From Bacillota bacterium (GTDB lineage Bacteria > Bacillota > Clostridia > Lachnospirales > Lachnospiraceae), in NCBI GenBank assembly GCA_023414985.1, contig JAEZLY010000135.1, forward strand, positions 1 to 6,446: a DNA stretch of 6,446 nucleotides, read 5' to 3'. The translations under genes were made by a program, and so were the position numbers. Each line of letters begins with the position of its first letter. Positions within the stretch are counted from its first letter, which is position 1. Positions 1 through 6,150 of this stretch are shown one piece after another. Under the pieces are notes generated by a model. The model made no database searches. It saw nothing but the letters and a program-made list of their open reading frames with translations, and had not been told where the DNA came from.

Positions 1-689
1 CCGCCGATTTCCATGGGAGCAGCAAAATTAATGCTGACAAAAAGCTTGATTGCATAACCGGAGAAGAGTTCCGCCAGCTTCTTCAATCTCGGTAGATATG
101 AATCAGTGATCAAATTCGAAGCGGCTAAACCATGCACATTTACATTGTTAATCACTACACCGTTAATTCCGGCTGAGGACACAAGCCTTGCATAGTCTTT
201 TATCCTTTCATTCATAAGGAGCTCATCCCGTTCAAAGAAAAAGGATTGTCCGGAATAACCCCGTTCGATGGTGCCGTCTAAGTTATCCCAGTGGTTCAAC
301 ATACGAAGGGGATTGCTCGGATATTCCTGCAGATTTATCTCCCGGAGGGCAGACCCGGCTGCTATTCTGCGGATCAGCTCATATACTCCGTATAGGAGAC
401 CTGCTTCTGTCTTGCCCATAATATCGATGCCGGAATTTCTCTCCCTGAGAAGAAAGCCTTCTTTATGCTCAATGCCTGGCATGACCTGCTTTGTCACCTC
501 AAGCTTCTCTGTATCTATTTCCATTCCGAGCATCCCTGACAGAGCCTTCTTCAGTTCCTGTTTGGCATTCGGAATGACTTCGGATCCCTCCTCGACTGTC
601 TCACAGTATAGATGCAGGTTCTTCAAAAGCGCTGCATCCGGAAACTTCGGTACTTCATGGTAGTTCAACCAACCTTGGTTATAGCTCAT
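1..689 (-). CDS. aguA: GH67 alpha-glucuronidase, N-terminal part (truncated by window edge)
   Basis: Predicted cytoplasmic enzyme that removes (4-O-methyl)-D-glucuronic acid from the non-reducing end of aldouronic acids produced from glucuronoxylan. I translated the minus strand by hand: 229 whole codons are present, and GH67 proteins are usually close to 700 residues, so about a third is here. Residues 1-125 look like the GH67 N-terminal domain, including the helix EAGLLYGVYELIRRIA (95-110). The family hallmark RMLNHWDNLDGTIERGYSG lies at 129-147, at the entry to the catalytic barrel, followed by YARLVSSAGINGVVINNVNV (166-185). The catalytic carboxylates lie further on and are outside the window. 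No signal peptide is seen. The start at 689 is chosen because GAGG (698-701) sits 8 nt upstream; an in-frame ATG at 713 has no ribosome binding site. It lies 127 bp downstream of the GH3 gene on the same strand, so they may be co-transcribed. The family call is firm. Confidence 0.93.
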   Translation of the reverse strand, partial: MSYNQGWLNYHEVPKFPDAALLKNLHLYCETVEEGSEVIPNAKQELKKALSGMLGMEIDTEKLEVTKQVMPGIEHKEGFLLRERNSGIDIMGKTEAGLLYGVYELIRRIAAGSALREINLQEYPSNPLRMLNHWDNLDGTIERGYSGQSFFFERDELLMNERIKDYARLVSSAGINGVVINNVNVHGLAASNLITDSYLPRLKKLAELFSGYAIKLFVSINFAAPMEIG

Positions 690-816
690 TTTCTTATCCT
701 CATTTCCTTGCATATTAGTATAACACTATTATCATATAGAATGGGAGTATATCATCCAATAAATGAATAATAACACTCCCACTATTCTCTTTCTAGTATA
801 TTATTACACGAAATCT
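690..816 (-). other. GH3-GH67 intergenic gap with possible internal promoter elements
   Basis: This 127-bp AT-rich gap contains no gene. On the minus strand TATACT, one base from a consensus -10, occurs three times (717-722, 746-751, 795-800). None has a convincing -35; the best is TTGTAA at 817-822, 16 bp before the 795-800 copy. An inverted repeat pairs TGGGAGT (742-748) with ACTCCCA (775-781) across a 26-nt loop. No T-run follows it on the minus strand, so it does not look like an intrinsic terminator. Read-through from GH3 into GH67, possibly boosted by an internal promoter, is the simplest reading. Confidence 0.35.
698..701 (-). promoter_or_regulatory. Ribosome binding site deciding the GH67 start
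   Basis: On the minus strand the sequence reads GAGG, then 8 nt, then ATG at 689, within the purine-rich run AAGGAAATGAGG. The alternative in-frame ATG at 713 is preceded only by AT-rich DNA with no purine-rich site, so 689 is the better start. Confidence 0.6.
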
Positions 817-2976
817 TTACAATATAACAGTCTTTCCGGAATGAAGCACCTTGCTGAAGGGCTTCTTTCCGGTCAGCTGAATACTTCTTGTGTCAGGCTG
901 GCAGAATCCGATGGTAAGCTCATATTCGCCCTCATGAAGAACCAGTTTACCGTGATTATCATATAACCCGAAGGCTTCATCCTTTAATGAGATCTCAATC
1001 GTCTTCTGCTCCCCGGGGTTAAGCGTAAGCTTCCTTAAGCCCTTCAGCTGAAGATTCGGTGCACCTTCTGTCTTCACTTTTACATAGACCTGAACGGTCT
1101 CTGCTCCTGTATAGGATCCTGTATTTTTCACATCCACACTGCAGGTAATCTCTTTACCGGGTATGATCTCCTCAGTATTGACTATGATATTGCTCAGCTC
1201 AAAGCTTGTGTAGGACAAACCGTAACCGAAGGGATACAGCGCTTCCCGTGTCATATAACGATAGGTTCTTCCCTTCATGTTGTAATCGGTAAACTCAGGC
1301 AGTTCCTCCGAAGTACGGTAGAAGGTAACCGGAAGCTTGCCCTCCGGTGAAAATTCCCCGAATAACACCTCCGCAATCGCACGACCGCCCTGCGCACCCG
1401 GATACCAACCCTGAAGAATTGCAGGAATATGCTCGTCAGCCCACGGCACGCTTAATGCACTGCCGGATAATAATACCAATACAATCGGTTTTCCACTCTC
1501 GTATAAGACCTTCAGTACGTCCTCCTGAATTCCCGGAAGATTCAAGTTCAGCTTATCACCGCTGGCAAATTCATTGCCCTGGTCGCCTTCCTCCCCTTCC
1601 AGTCCTGGATCCAGTCCGAAGCAAGCAATCACCACATCACTCATATCGCATACAGCACGTACTTCCGCAATTCTGTCATTGCCGGTTGAAAGCCCTTGGA
1701 TGCCCTTCTTGAACAAATGACAACCCTCGGAATAGAATACTCTGGTATCCTCGCCAAGATATTCTTTAATCCCTTCCAGTACGGTTACATACTCGGAGGA
1801 GGTTCCTTCATAATTACCAACGAGAGCCTTACGGTTATCCGCATTCGGTCCGATGACTCCGACTGTCTTCAAATTCTTCTTATCCAGAGGAAGGAGATTC
1901 TTCTCATTCTTTAATAATACGATTGATTTTTTAGAAGCCTTCTGATTTAACTTCTTATGTTCCTTGTTATCAACCTGTTCATAGCTGATCCTACTGAACG
2001 GAATCTTAGATTGATCGTCAAATAAACCAAGCTTCATCCGGGTTGTTACCAGTCTGGTCACTGCTGTATTGATCGTCTCTTCGCTTACTAAGCCATCTCT
2101 GATTGCATACAGAAGATTACCGTAGATGTTACCGCAGTTCAAGTCACAGCCGTTATTCATCGCCAAAGCCACTGATTCAACTGCATTTGAGGTAACCATA
2201 TGACCTTCGTGAAAATCCTTGATTGCCCAACAGTCTGAGGTTACATGGCCTTCAAAGCCCCAGTCGTCCCGCAGGATGTCCTTCAACAAAGTCTTGCTTC
2301 CGCAGCAGGGCTCACCGTTGGTTCTGTTATAAGCACCCATGACTGCCTCAACTCCTGCTTCCTTCACGCAAGCCTTGAAAGCGGGCAGATAAGTCTCATA
2401 TAAATCCTGGTTACTGACCTCCGCATTAAAGCTGTGTCTGATGTCCTCCGGGCCGGAATGCACCGCAAAATGCTTTGCACAAGCCGCCGCTTTCAGATAT
2501 TTCTGATCATGTCCCTGAATTCCGTTGATAAATCTAACACCAAGTCTGGAGCTTAGGTAGGGATCTTCCCCGTAGGTCTCATGTCCTCTTCCCCATCTTG
2601 GATCACGGAAGATATTCACATTGGGAGACCAGAAGGTTAGTCCCTTATAAATATCCGTATCATTAAACTTCTGCTGCATATTGAATTTGGCTCTGCCTTC
2701 AGTAGATATCGTATCTGCCACTTCCTCCAGCAGATCCTCATCAAAGGTTGCAGCCAGACCGATTGCCTGGGGAAAGACCGTAGCCACACCGGCACGGGCT
2801 ACACCGTGAAGTGCCTCGTTCCACCAGTTATATGCCTTTACACCGAGTCTTTCAATCGAAGGAGCCGTGTGTAAGGTCTGGAACACCTTCTCTTCCAAGG
2901 TCATTTTAGAAACCAGGTCCTTCGCTCTCTCTACAAAGCTTAAAGACTCATCCAAATAAGCCTGATATTCCTGCAT
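817..2976 (-). CDS. GH3 beta-xylosidase-type glycoside hydrolase
   Basis: Retaining exo-glycosidase, probably releasing xylose from the non-reducing end of xylo-oligosaccharides in the cytoplasm; no signal peptide is visible. The protein has 719 residues, a usual length for a three-domain GH3 enzyme. An N-terminal barrel spans about 20-320, with YNWWNEALHGVAR (49-61), ATVFPQAIGLAATFD (65-79), DPRWGRGHETYGEDPYLSS (125-143) and the KHF motif (168-170). The nucleophile is D248 in VTSDCW; SDC rather than SDW is typical of the xylosidase branch. The alpha/beta sandwich (about 350-560) carries LEGEEGDQG (459-467), with E460 or E462 the likely acid/base, then LNLPGIQ (478-484). A fibronectin-III-like domain follows (about 620-692). 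No PA14 insertion is present. AGGAGG at 2985-2990 supports the start. It diverges from the AraC regulator and precedes GH67 on the same strand. The family is certain; beta-glucosidase or arabinofuranosidase activity cannot be excluded. Confidence 0.93.
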   Translation of the reverse strand: MQEYQAYLDESLSFVERAKDLVSKMTLEEKVFQTLHTAPSIERLGVKAYNWWNEALHGVARAGVATVFPQAIGLAATFDEDLLEEVADTISTEGRAKFNMQQKFNDTDIYKGLTFWSPNVNIFRDPRWGRGHETYGEDPYLSSRLGVRFINGIQGHDQKYLKAAACAKHFAVHSGPEDIRHSFNAEVSNQDLYETYLPAFKACVKEAGVEAVMGAYNRTNGEPCCGSKTLLKDILRDDWGFEGHVTSDCWAIKDFHEGHMVTSNAVESVALAMNNGCDLNCGNIYGNLLYAIRDGLVSEETINTAVTRLVTTRMKLGLFDDQSKIPFSRISYEQVDNKEHKKLNQKASKKSIVLLKNEKNLLPLDKKNLKTVGVIGPNADNRKALVGNYEGTSSEYVTVLEGIKEYLGEDTRVFYSEGCHLFKKGIQGLSTGNDRIAEVRAVCDMSDVVIACFGLDPGLEGEEGDQGNEFASGDKLNLNLPGIQEDVLKVLYESGKPIVLVLLSGSALSVPWADEHIPAILQGWYPGAQGGRAIAEVLFGEFSPEGKLPVTFYRTSEELPEFTDYNMKGRTYRYMTREALYPFGYGLSYTSFELSNIIVNTEEIIPGKEITCSVDVKNTGSYTGAETVQVYVKVKTEGAPNLQLKGLRKLTLNPGEQKTIEISLKDEAFGLYDNHGKLVLHEGEYELTIGFCQPDTRSIQLTGKKPFSKVLHSGKTVIL

Positions 2977-2984
2977 CTTTCTAT

Positions 2985-2990
2985 CCTCCT
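2985..2990 (-). promoter_or_regulatory. Ribosome binding site of the GH3 gene
   Basis: A full AGGAGG lies 8 nt upstream of the ATG at 2976 on the minus strand. It is the strongest Shine-Dalgarno site in the window and confirms the start. Confidence 0.85.
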
Positions 2991-3053
2991 GATCAATTTA
3001 TCTATCACTTAGTATGGTCATTCCATCAAGAAAAAATGTCCATCTGCGAGAAT

Positions 3054-3085
3054 GGTTCAATGAGATATTCATTTCTCATTGAACC
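3054..3085. repeat. Perfect 12-bp inverted repeat upstream of GH3
   Basis: The left arm GGTTCAATGAGA (3054-3065) is the exact reverse complement of the right arm TCTCATTGAACC (3074-3085), with an 8-bp spacer. GAG (3048-3050) can also pair with CTC (3086-3088) if the three bases 3051-3053 bulge out. It lies about 80 bp upstream of the GH3 start, either in its 5' leader or as a dyad operator. The nearest T-run on the minus strand (3036-3031) starts about 17 nt beyond the arm, too far for a standard intrinsic terminator. I do not recognise the site; it does not match the xylose-repressor or catabolite-response consensus as I know them. Confidence 0.75.
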
Positions 3086-3163
3086 CTCCCGCAAATTTCT
3101 TATTCATCCCTATATAAACCGACAAAATAGTCCGAACTCCGAATTAATGATTCTTATCTTTTC

Positions 3164-3192
3164 ATTGTATCTTAAGTCTATATCAAAATTTG
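3164..3192 (-). promoter_or_regulatory. Candidate GH3 promoter
   Basis: On the minus strand a -10-like TACAAT (3164-3169) differs from consensus at one base. At 17 bp upstream the -35 position (3187-3192) reads CAAATT, which is poor. One of the AGCAA boxes (3190-3194) overlaps this -35. A weak -35 overlapped by a regulator site is what an activator-dependent promoter would look like. This promoter would give a leader of roughly 180 nt containing the 12-bp inverted repeat. It is a sequence-based guess only. Confidence 0.3.
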
Positions 3193-3237
3193 CTTTTCAG
3201 CCTATCATATATTGCTATTGTACTCTCATGTTTTGCT
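3190..3237 (-). promoter_or_regulatory. Three AGCAA boxes spaced 22 and 21 bp, facing GH3
   Basis: The minus strand carries AGCAA at 3190-3194, 3212-3216 and 3233-3237, starts 22 and 21 bp apart, or about two helical turns. The middle copy is part of the 10-mer ATAGCAATAT (3209-3218), which also occurs twice on the plus strand near the AraC gene. Members of the AraC family commonly bind direct repeats about 21 bp apart, because each subunit carries two helix-turn-helix motifs. I infer, without proof, that these are binding sites for the neighbouring regulator. Confidence 0.35.
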
Positions 3238-3241
3238 AATC

Positions 3242-3271
3242 TTGACCTGTTTGGATCAGGAACGATAAAAT
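3242..3271 (+). promoter_or_regulatory. Candidate distal promoter upstream of the AraC gene
   Basis: TTGACC (3242-3247), 18 bp, TAAAAT (3266-3271): each hexamer is one base from consensus. It would produce a leader of about 265 nt before the AraC start. It may be an alternative to the promoter at 3296-3324. Confidence 0.35.
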
Positions 3272-3295
3272 AATTCAGTGAATCAACAAATGTTG

Positions 3296-3324
3296 TTTAC
3301 AAAAACGGAAAGATATATTAAAAT
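3296..3324 (+). promoter_or_regulatory. Candidate sigma-A-type promoter upstream of the AraC gene
   Basis: TTTACA (3296-3301), exactly 17 bp, TAAAAT (3319-3324): each hexamer is one base from consensus with ideal spacing, the best-formed promoter in the window. A small palindrome CAACAAATGTTG (3284-3295) abuts the -35. Transcription would begin near 3331, leaving a leader of about 210 nt before the AraC gene and starting just ahead of the possible peptide relic at 3338. Confidence 0.5.
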
Positions 3325-3337
3325 AGATTTTGAAGAG

Positions 3338-3432
3338 ATGCACTATCATTCTCGCTTAAAATATAACTTTTTATTGGAATTGCAGCATCTATTATCGTAA
3401 TTGTCGTTCTATTCCTAATGACGTCAAAATAG
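3338..3432 (+). pseudogene. Possible relic of a small single-span membrane peptide
   Basis: From ATG 3338 one frame reads MHYHSRLKYN and then leaves for a non-hydrophobic run. In the neighbouring frame, 3367-3432 reads LFIGIAAS then IIVIVVLFLM then TSK and a stop, a textbook transmembrane segment preceded directly by TAA. Adding one T to the five-T run at 3368-3372 would join basic N-terminus and membrane span into one 31-residue peptide. No good ribosome binding site is seen; GAAGAG touches the ATG. It could be a decayed gene, a sequencing slip, or chance hydrophobicity from AT-rich codons. Further short open stretches with stops run on to about 3530. Confidence 0.25.
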
Positions 3433-3482
3433 CAATATCTACTCAGTCAAAGAGCAATTATATAGCAATATTCAAATAGCAG
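3429..3482 (+). promoter_or_regulatory. Cluster of AGCAA boxes facing the AraC gene
   Basis: The plus strand carries AGCAA at 3431, 3453 and 3464 and AGCAG at 3478; the starts are 22, 11 and 14 bp apart. Two copies lie in the identical 10-mer ATAGCAATAT (3429-3438 and 3462-3471, 33 bp apart). The cluster ends just before a weak promoter-like pair, GTTACA (3483-3488), 18 bp, GATAAG (3507-3512). The arrangement mirrors the boxes facing GH3 and suggests autoregulation by the AraC protein. This is inferred from spacing and repetition only. Confidence 0.35.
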
Positions 3483-3523
3483 GTTACAATCGATGACTTA
3501 AATTACGATAAGTATCATTCTGA

Positions 3524-3528
3524 AAGGA
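3524..3528 (+). promoter_or_regulatory. Ribosome binding site of the AraC gene
   Basis: AAGGA lies 12 nt ahead of the ATG at 3541, slightly longer than ideal. The next in-frame ATG (3550) has no better site, so 3541 is kept as the start. Confidence 0.5.
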
Positions 3529-3540
3529 TGGATATCATTT

Positions 3541-4416
3541 ATGCGTATTATGGATGGAATATTTGAGAAGGTGGATTATCAGAATCACTCCTCGATTCTT
3601 CTCCATATCAACCACGAGACGGATAATTATCCCGTTCATTGGCATACAGCAATCGAGATGATCATGCCGATTGAGAACATATACACCATCAATATCGGAA
3701 AGGCTACTTACCTGTTGCAGGAGGGCGATATCTTAATCATTCCTCCCGGTGAGCTCCATGAGCTGATAGCCCCCACTGAGGGAGTGAGAAGGATTTTATT
3801 GTTCGATTTTTCCCTGATCAGCAACCTAAAGGGCCTCACGAATATCCTTACGATCCTGAGCCAGCCCAGACTGGTGACGCCGGCAACCACGCCCGATATC
3901 CATGGGCAGCTTTCCTCCTTGTTCAATGAGCTGTCAGACGAATATCAGAGTATGAATACCCTTCGGGAAGAAGCAATTTATGCTTTAATCATTCAGATGC
4001 TCGTCGTAACCGGACGAAAGTATATGAATACCGAGAATCTGTTCCCGGATGTGAAGCTGAATAAACAGCGGGAATATATAGAAAAATTCAATACAATATT
4101 CGAATATATCAGCAACAATTACACGGATGACATCTCACTGGATACCATAGCCGACGTAGCAGGTTTCAGTAAATTCCACTTCTCCAGACTCTTCAAGCAG
4201 TTTACGGATATGTCCTTTTATGACTACCTAAATCAAAGAAGAGTGAAGGAAGCGGAAAAGCTGTTGCTCGACCCCCACCTGACAATTACGGAGGTGGCAA
4301 TGCGTTCCGGCTTCTCCAGTATTGCTACCTTTAACCGGGTTTTCAAGAATTTAAAGGAATGTACTCCGACGGAATTTAAGAATCTGTACCGCAGAAGAAA
4401 TCACGGACATGATTAA
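3541..4416 (+). CDS. AraC-family transcriptional regulator with cupin sensor domain
   Basis: Cytoplasmic DNA-binding regulator of 291 residues, a normal size for the family. The N-terminal part (about 15-90) is a cupin-like ligand domain: HWHTAIE (33-39) supplies the usual histidine/glutamate cluster, GDILIIPPGELHEL (62-75) is the second cupin motif. A helical linker (about 120-180) follows. The C-terminal double helix-turn-helix (about 184-285) contains DISLDTIADVAGFSKFHFSR (197-216) and the second recognition unit TITEVAMRSGFSSIATFNRV (248-267), ending in the typical CTPTEFKNLYR. It diverges from the GH3 gene and converges on GH43, all three within one xylan-sugar locus. I infer that it responds to a xylose-, arabinose- or oligosaccharide-type ligand and controls at least the GH3-GH67 unit. 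The ligand is unknown. Candidate sites are the AGCAA boxes in the divergent region. Confidence 0.93.
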   Translation: MRIMDGIFEKVDYQNHSSILLHINHETDNYPVHWHTAIEMIMPIENIYTINIGKATYLLQEGDILIIPPGELHELIAPTEGVRRILLFDFSLISNLKGLTNILTILSQPRLVTPATTPDIHGQLSSLFNELSDEYQSMNTLREEAIYALIIQMLVVTGRKYMNTENLFPDVKLNKQREYIEKFNTIFEYISNNYTDDISLDTIADVAGFSKFHFSRLFKQFTDMSFYDYLNQRRVKEAEKLLLDPHLTITEVAMRSGFSSIATFNRVFKNLKECTPTEFKNLYRRRNHGHD

Positions 4417-4467
4417 ATCATACTGATAGTTATCTTTCTTTTTTCATAGTATCATTATCTTTCCTTT

Positions 4468-4504
4468 AGGAAGAAAGCCTGCTTATCCGGCAGGCTTTCT
4501 TCCT
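4468..4504. terminator. Bidirectional intrinsic terminator between AraC and GH43 genes
   Basis: A perfect 15-bp stem, AGGAAGAAAGCCTGC (4468-4482) with GCAGGCTTTCTTCCT (4490-4504), encloses a 7-nt loop. The GC-rich core GCCTGC/GCAGGC is followed by CTTTCTTCCT on both strands, so the hairpin can stop transcripts from either convergent gene. On the plus strand a further GTTTATTTAT follows. It starts 51 bp after the AraC stop and ends 2 bp before the GH43 stop. The U-tract is interrupted by Cs. Confidence 0.85.
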
Positions 4505-4506
4505 GT

Positions 4507-6141
4507 TTATTTATCTGTATTCCGATATTCCAGCCAGTCAAAATCCGCATAATTCGTACTCTTCATTCCGTTTGAAGAGCAATATAATCCCATCGTCGTT
4601 CCAACAAAGCCTCCTGCAATATCCGTACTGAGAAGTCTGCCGTCTACATCTGCCTTGATAATATGATAACTCTTTCCGTCATGGCTGTAGGCATACTGCA
4701 GCAGCTGCCCACTTGCTGCTACTCGAAGCCGCAGTGGTTTCGGTTCCTCTGCACCCAGCATCACCTCAGCCAGTACTTCTTCCTTCCCTTCCATGCATCG
4801 GATCACCAATAATAGCTTAACACCGTTCTTTGCCGTACTCACAAACCGGTAATGGAACCGGTTATTCTGAAGCAACACAAGCCCTGCCTCCTCCTGCCTG
4901 CTCTGTGGCGTGAATTCCATGCTGGTTTCAAGTATGTAATCCTTGCTGGTCTGTCTGATTCCGAGATAACTCGGGCTGACCAGCTCCGTGATACTTTCCG
5001 GAGCCAGTTTCATGCGGAGATATCCTTTTCTCGCCGTCAGGCTGTAATTCTCCATTTTCGGATTACGGAGATAAATAAAATGATAGGATAACAGATCACC
5101 GTCAAATTCTTCCCGTTCGGGAAGCTCCTTCACCGGAGCGGGAGGAAGATCGGGTCCTTCCACAGTATCCTCCAATCGCCCAATCCCTGAATTTACTACC
5201 GGCCATCCATCCTCCCAGGTGACAGAAACCAGAAAGGTCTCTCTGCCTAAGTTTCGGTAGTATCCGCCGTAAGGGCGGGAAGCAAGCACTACCATATACC
5301 ATTCTCCGTTCTGGGTTTCGACCAGATCTCCATGGCCTACATTAACTATAGGATAATTTCTACCAAGGTGCCTATGTGTCAGGATCGGATTGCCACGGTA
5401 GCCTTCAAACTGCTCGGTCAGGCTGGTTCCGGAAGCGACAGTCACCGCATGCTCATGCGCAGTCCCTGCCTCTGCAATCAGCAGATAATACCTGCCGTCC
5501 TTTTTATAAAGATGAGGGCCCTCCGGCCATACCACTTCCCGTAAGGCTCCGTACCAAATTGCGTAGGTATCTCCAACCAGACGTAAGCTTTTTAAATCCA
5601 ACTCCTGTACAAAGATTTCATTATCACCGAAGTATTCAGCCACAATTTTTGCATCCGGGTCTATTCTCGCACTTCGATGGCCGGATGCTTTTTCTGACGG
5701 ATCGGTACTTCGCTCCCTGCGGGCTCTCGTTCCTGTGTAGTAACATCTGCCGTCCTCATCGAAGAATAAGGAAGGATCAATTCCCTCCGCCTCCAGGAAG
5801 AACGGATAGGACCAGGGACCTGCCGGATTCTGTGCCGTCACGATAAAATTTCCGCCATGGGTAACATTGGTGGTAATCATATAAAAGGTTCCCTTATGAT
5901 AGCGGATCGTCGGTGCAAAGATACCCTCCGACTGCTTCACTCCGGATAAATCCAGCTGTTCTTCCCTGTCCAGCACATTACCGATCTGCTGCCAATGTAC
6001 CAGATCCCTGCTGTGAAAGATCGGTACTCCGGGAAAATAGGCAAAGGTTGAGGTAACCATATAATAATCCTCACCCACCCGGCAAATTGAAGGGTCGGGG
6101 TAAAAGCCCGGTAAAACCGGGTTTGACACTCTTGTTCTCAT
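4507..6141 (-). CDS. GH43 beta-xylosidase / alpha-L-arabinofuranosidase with C-terminal beta-sandwich
   Basis: Inverting exo-enzyme predicted to remove xylose or arabinose from (arabino)xylo-oligosaccharides in the cytoplasm; no signal peptide is present. With the start at 6141 it has 544 residues, normal for two-domain GH43 xylosidases. The five-bladed propeller (about 5-325) shows NPVLPGFYPDPSI (7-19) with catalytic base D16, GIDPSLFFD (120-128) with D122 as the pKa-modulating aspartate, and WPEGPH (205-210) with acid E207. H270 in NVGHGDLVETQNGEW is the conserved inner-channel histidine. The C-terminal domain (about 345-540) resembles the GH43 concanavalin-like domain and ends with FVGTTMGLYCSSNG (512-525). 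A polar, charged insertion (about 138-170) separates CYYTGT from GDNEIFVQELD. The ATG at 6141 is preferred because GGAGG lies 4 nt upstream; an ATG at 6174 would add 11 residues but has no such site. It is transcribed alone here. Xylosidase versus arabinofuranosidase cannot be decided. Confidence 0.92.
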   Translation of the reverse strand: MRTRVSNPVLPGFYPDPSICRVGEDYYMVTSTFAYFPGVPIFHSRDLVHWQQIGNVLDREEQLDLSGVKQSEGIFAPTIRYHKGTFYMITTNVTHGGNFIVTAQNPAGPWSYPFFLEAEGIDPSLFFDEDGRCYYTGTRARRERSTDPSEKASGHRSARIDPDAKIVAEYFGDNEIFVQELDLKSLRLVGDTYAIWYGALREVVWPEGPHLYKKDGRYYLLIAEAGTAHEHAVTVASGTSLTEQFEGYRGNPILTHRHLGRNYPIVNVGHGDLVETQNGEWYMVVLASRPYGGYYRNLGRETFLVSVTWEDGWPVVNSGIGRLEDTVEGPDLPPAPVKELPEREEFDGDLLSYHFIYLRNPKMENYSLTARKGYLRMKLAPESITELVSPSYLGIRQTSKDYILETSMEFTPQSRQEEAGLVLLQNNRFHYRFVSTAKNGVKLLLVIRCMEGKEEVLAEVMLGAEEPKPLRLRVAASGQLLQYAYSHDGKSYHIIKADVDGRLLSTDIAGGFVGTTMGLYCSSNGMKSTNYADFDWLEYRNTDK

Positions 6142-6145
6142 ATTT

Positions 6146-6150
6146 CCTCC
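6146..6150 (-). promoter_or_regulatory. Ribosome binding site deciding the GH43 start
   Basis: The minus strand reads GGAGG, AAAT, ATG (start at 6141). The alternative in-frame ATG at 6174 is preceded by TTTATTCAG, with no Shine-Dalgarno match. The spacing of 4 nt is short but usable, and the conserved GH43 motif begins only a few residues after this start. Confidence 0.65.

Noticed and set aside
459..467. Apparent extra residues after the GH3 acid/base motif, GH3 protein residues 459-475, as an oddity
   Set aside because: The form EGEEGD...GDK before the LNLPG motif is, to my knowledge, common in clostridial GH3 enzymes, so it is not unusual. Coordinates here are protein residues.
268..663. 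131-residue plus-strand open frame opposite GH67
   Set aside because: The minus strand encodes the GH67 hallmark motif over the same bases, so this is an antisense shadow.
690..713. Longer GH67 start at 713
   Set aside because: No ribosome binding site precedes it; GAGG at 698-701 serves the ATG at 689 and would lie inside the longer version.
3031..3092. The 12-bp dyad plus T-run as an intrinsic terminator on the minus strand
   Set aside because: The T-run begins about 17 nt beyond the stem, too far for normal intrinsic termination, and a terminator there would block GH3 unless it were a regulated attenuator, for which I have no direct sign.
3036..3239. 67-residue plus-strand open frame across the GH3 upstream region
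   Set aside because: It has no ribosome binding site, runs through the 12-bp dyad, and its AT-driven composition (I, F, Y, S, C) resembles no protein I know. It lies antisense within the GH3 control region.
3419..3426. Palindrome TGACGTCA as an operator
   Set aside because: An isolated 8-bp palindrome is expected by chance in a region this long, and I know of no clostridial regulator for which it is diagnostic.
5376..5846. 156-residue plus-strand open frame opposite GH43
   Set aside because: It lies wholly within the GH43 coding sequence, whose catalytic motifs prove the minus strand; the plus-strand product has shadow composition rich in R, H, P and S.
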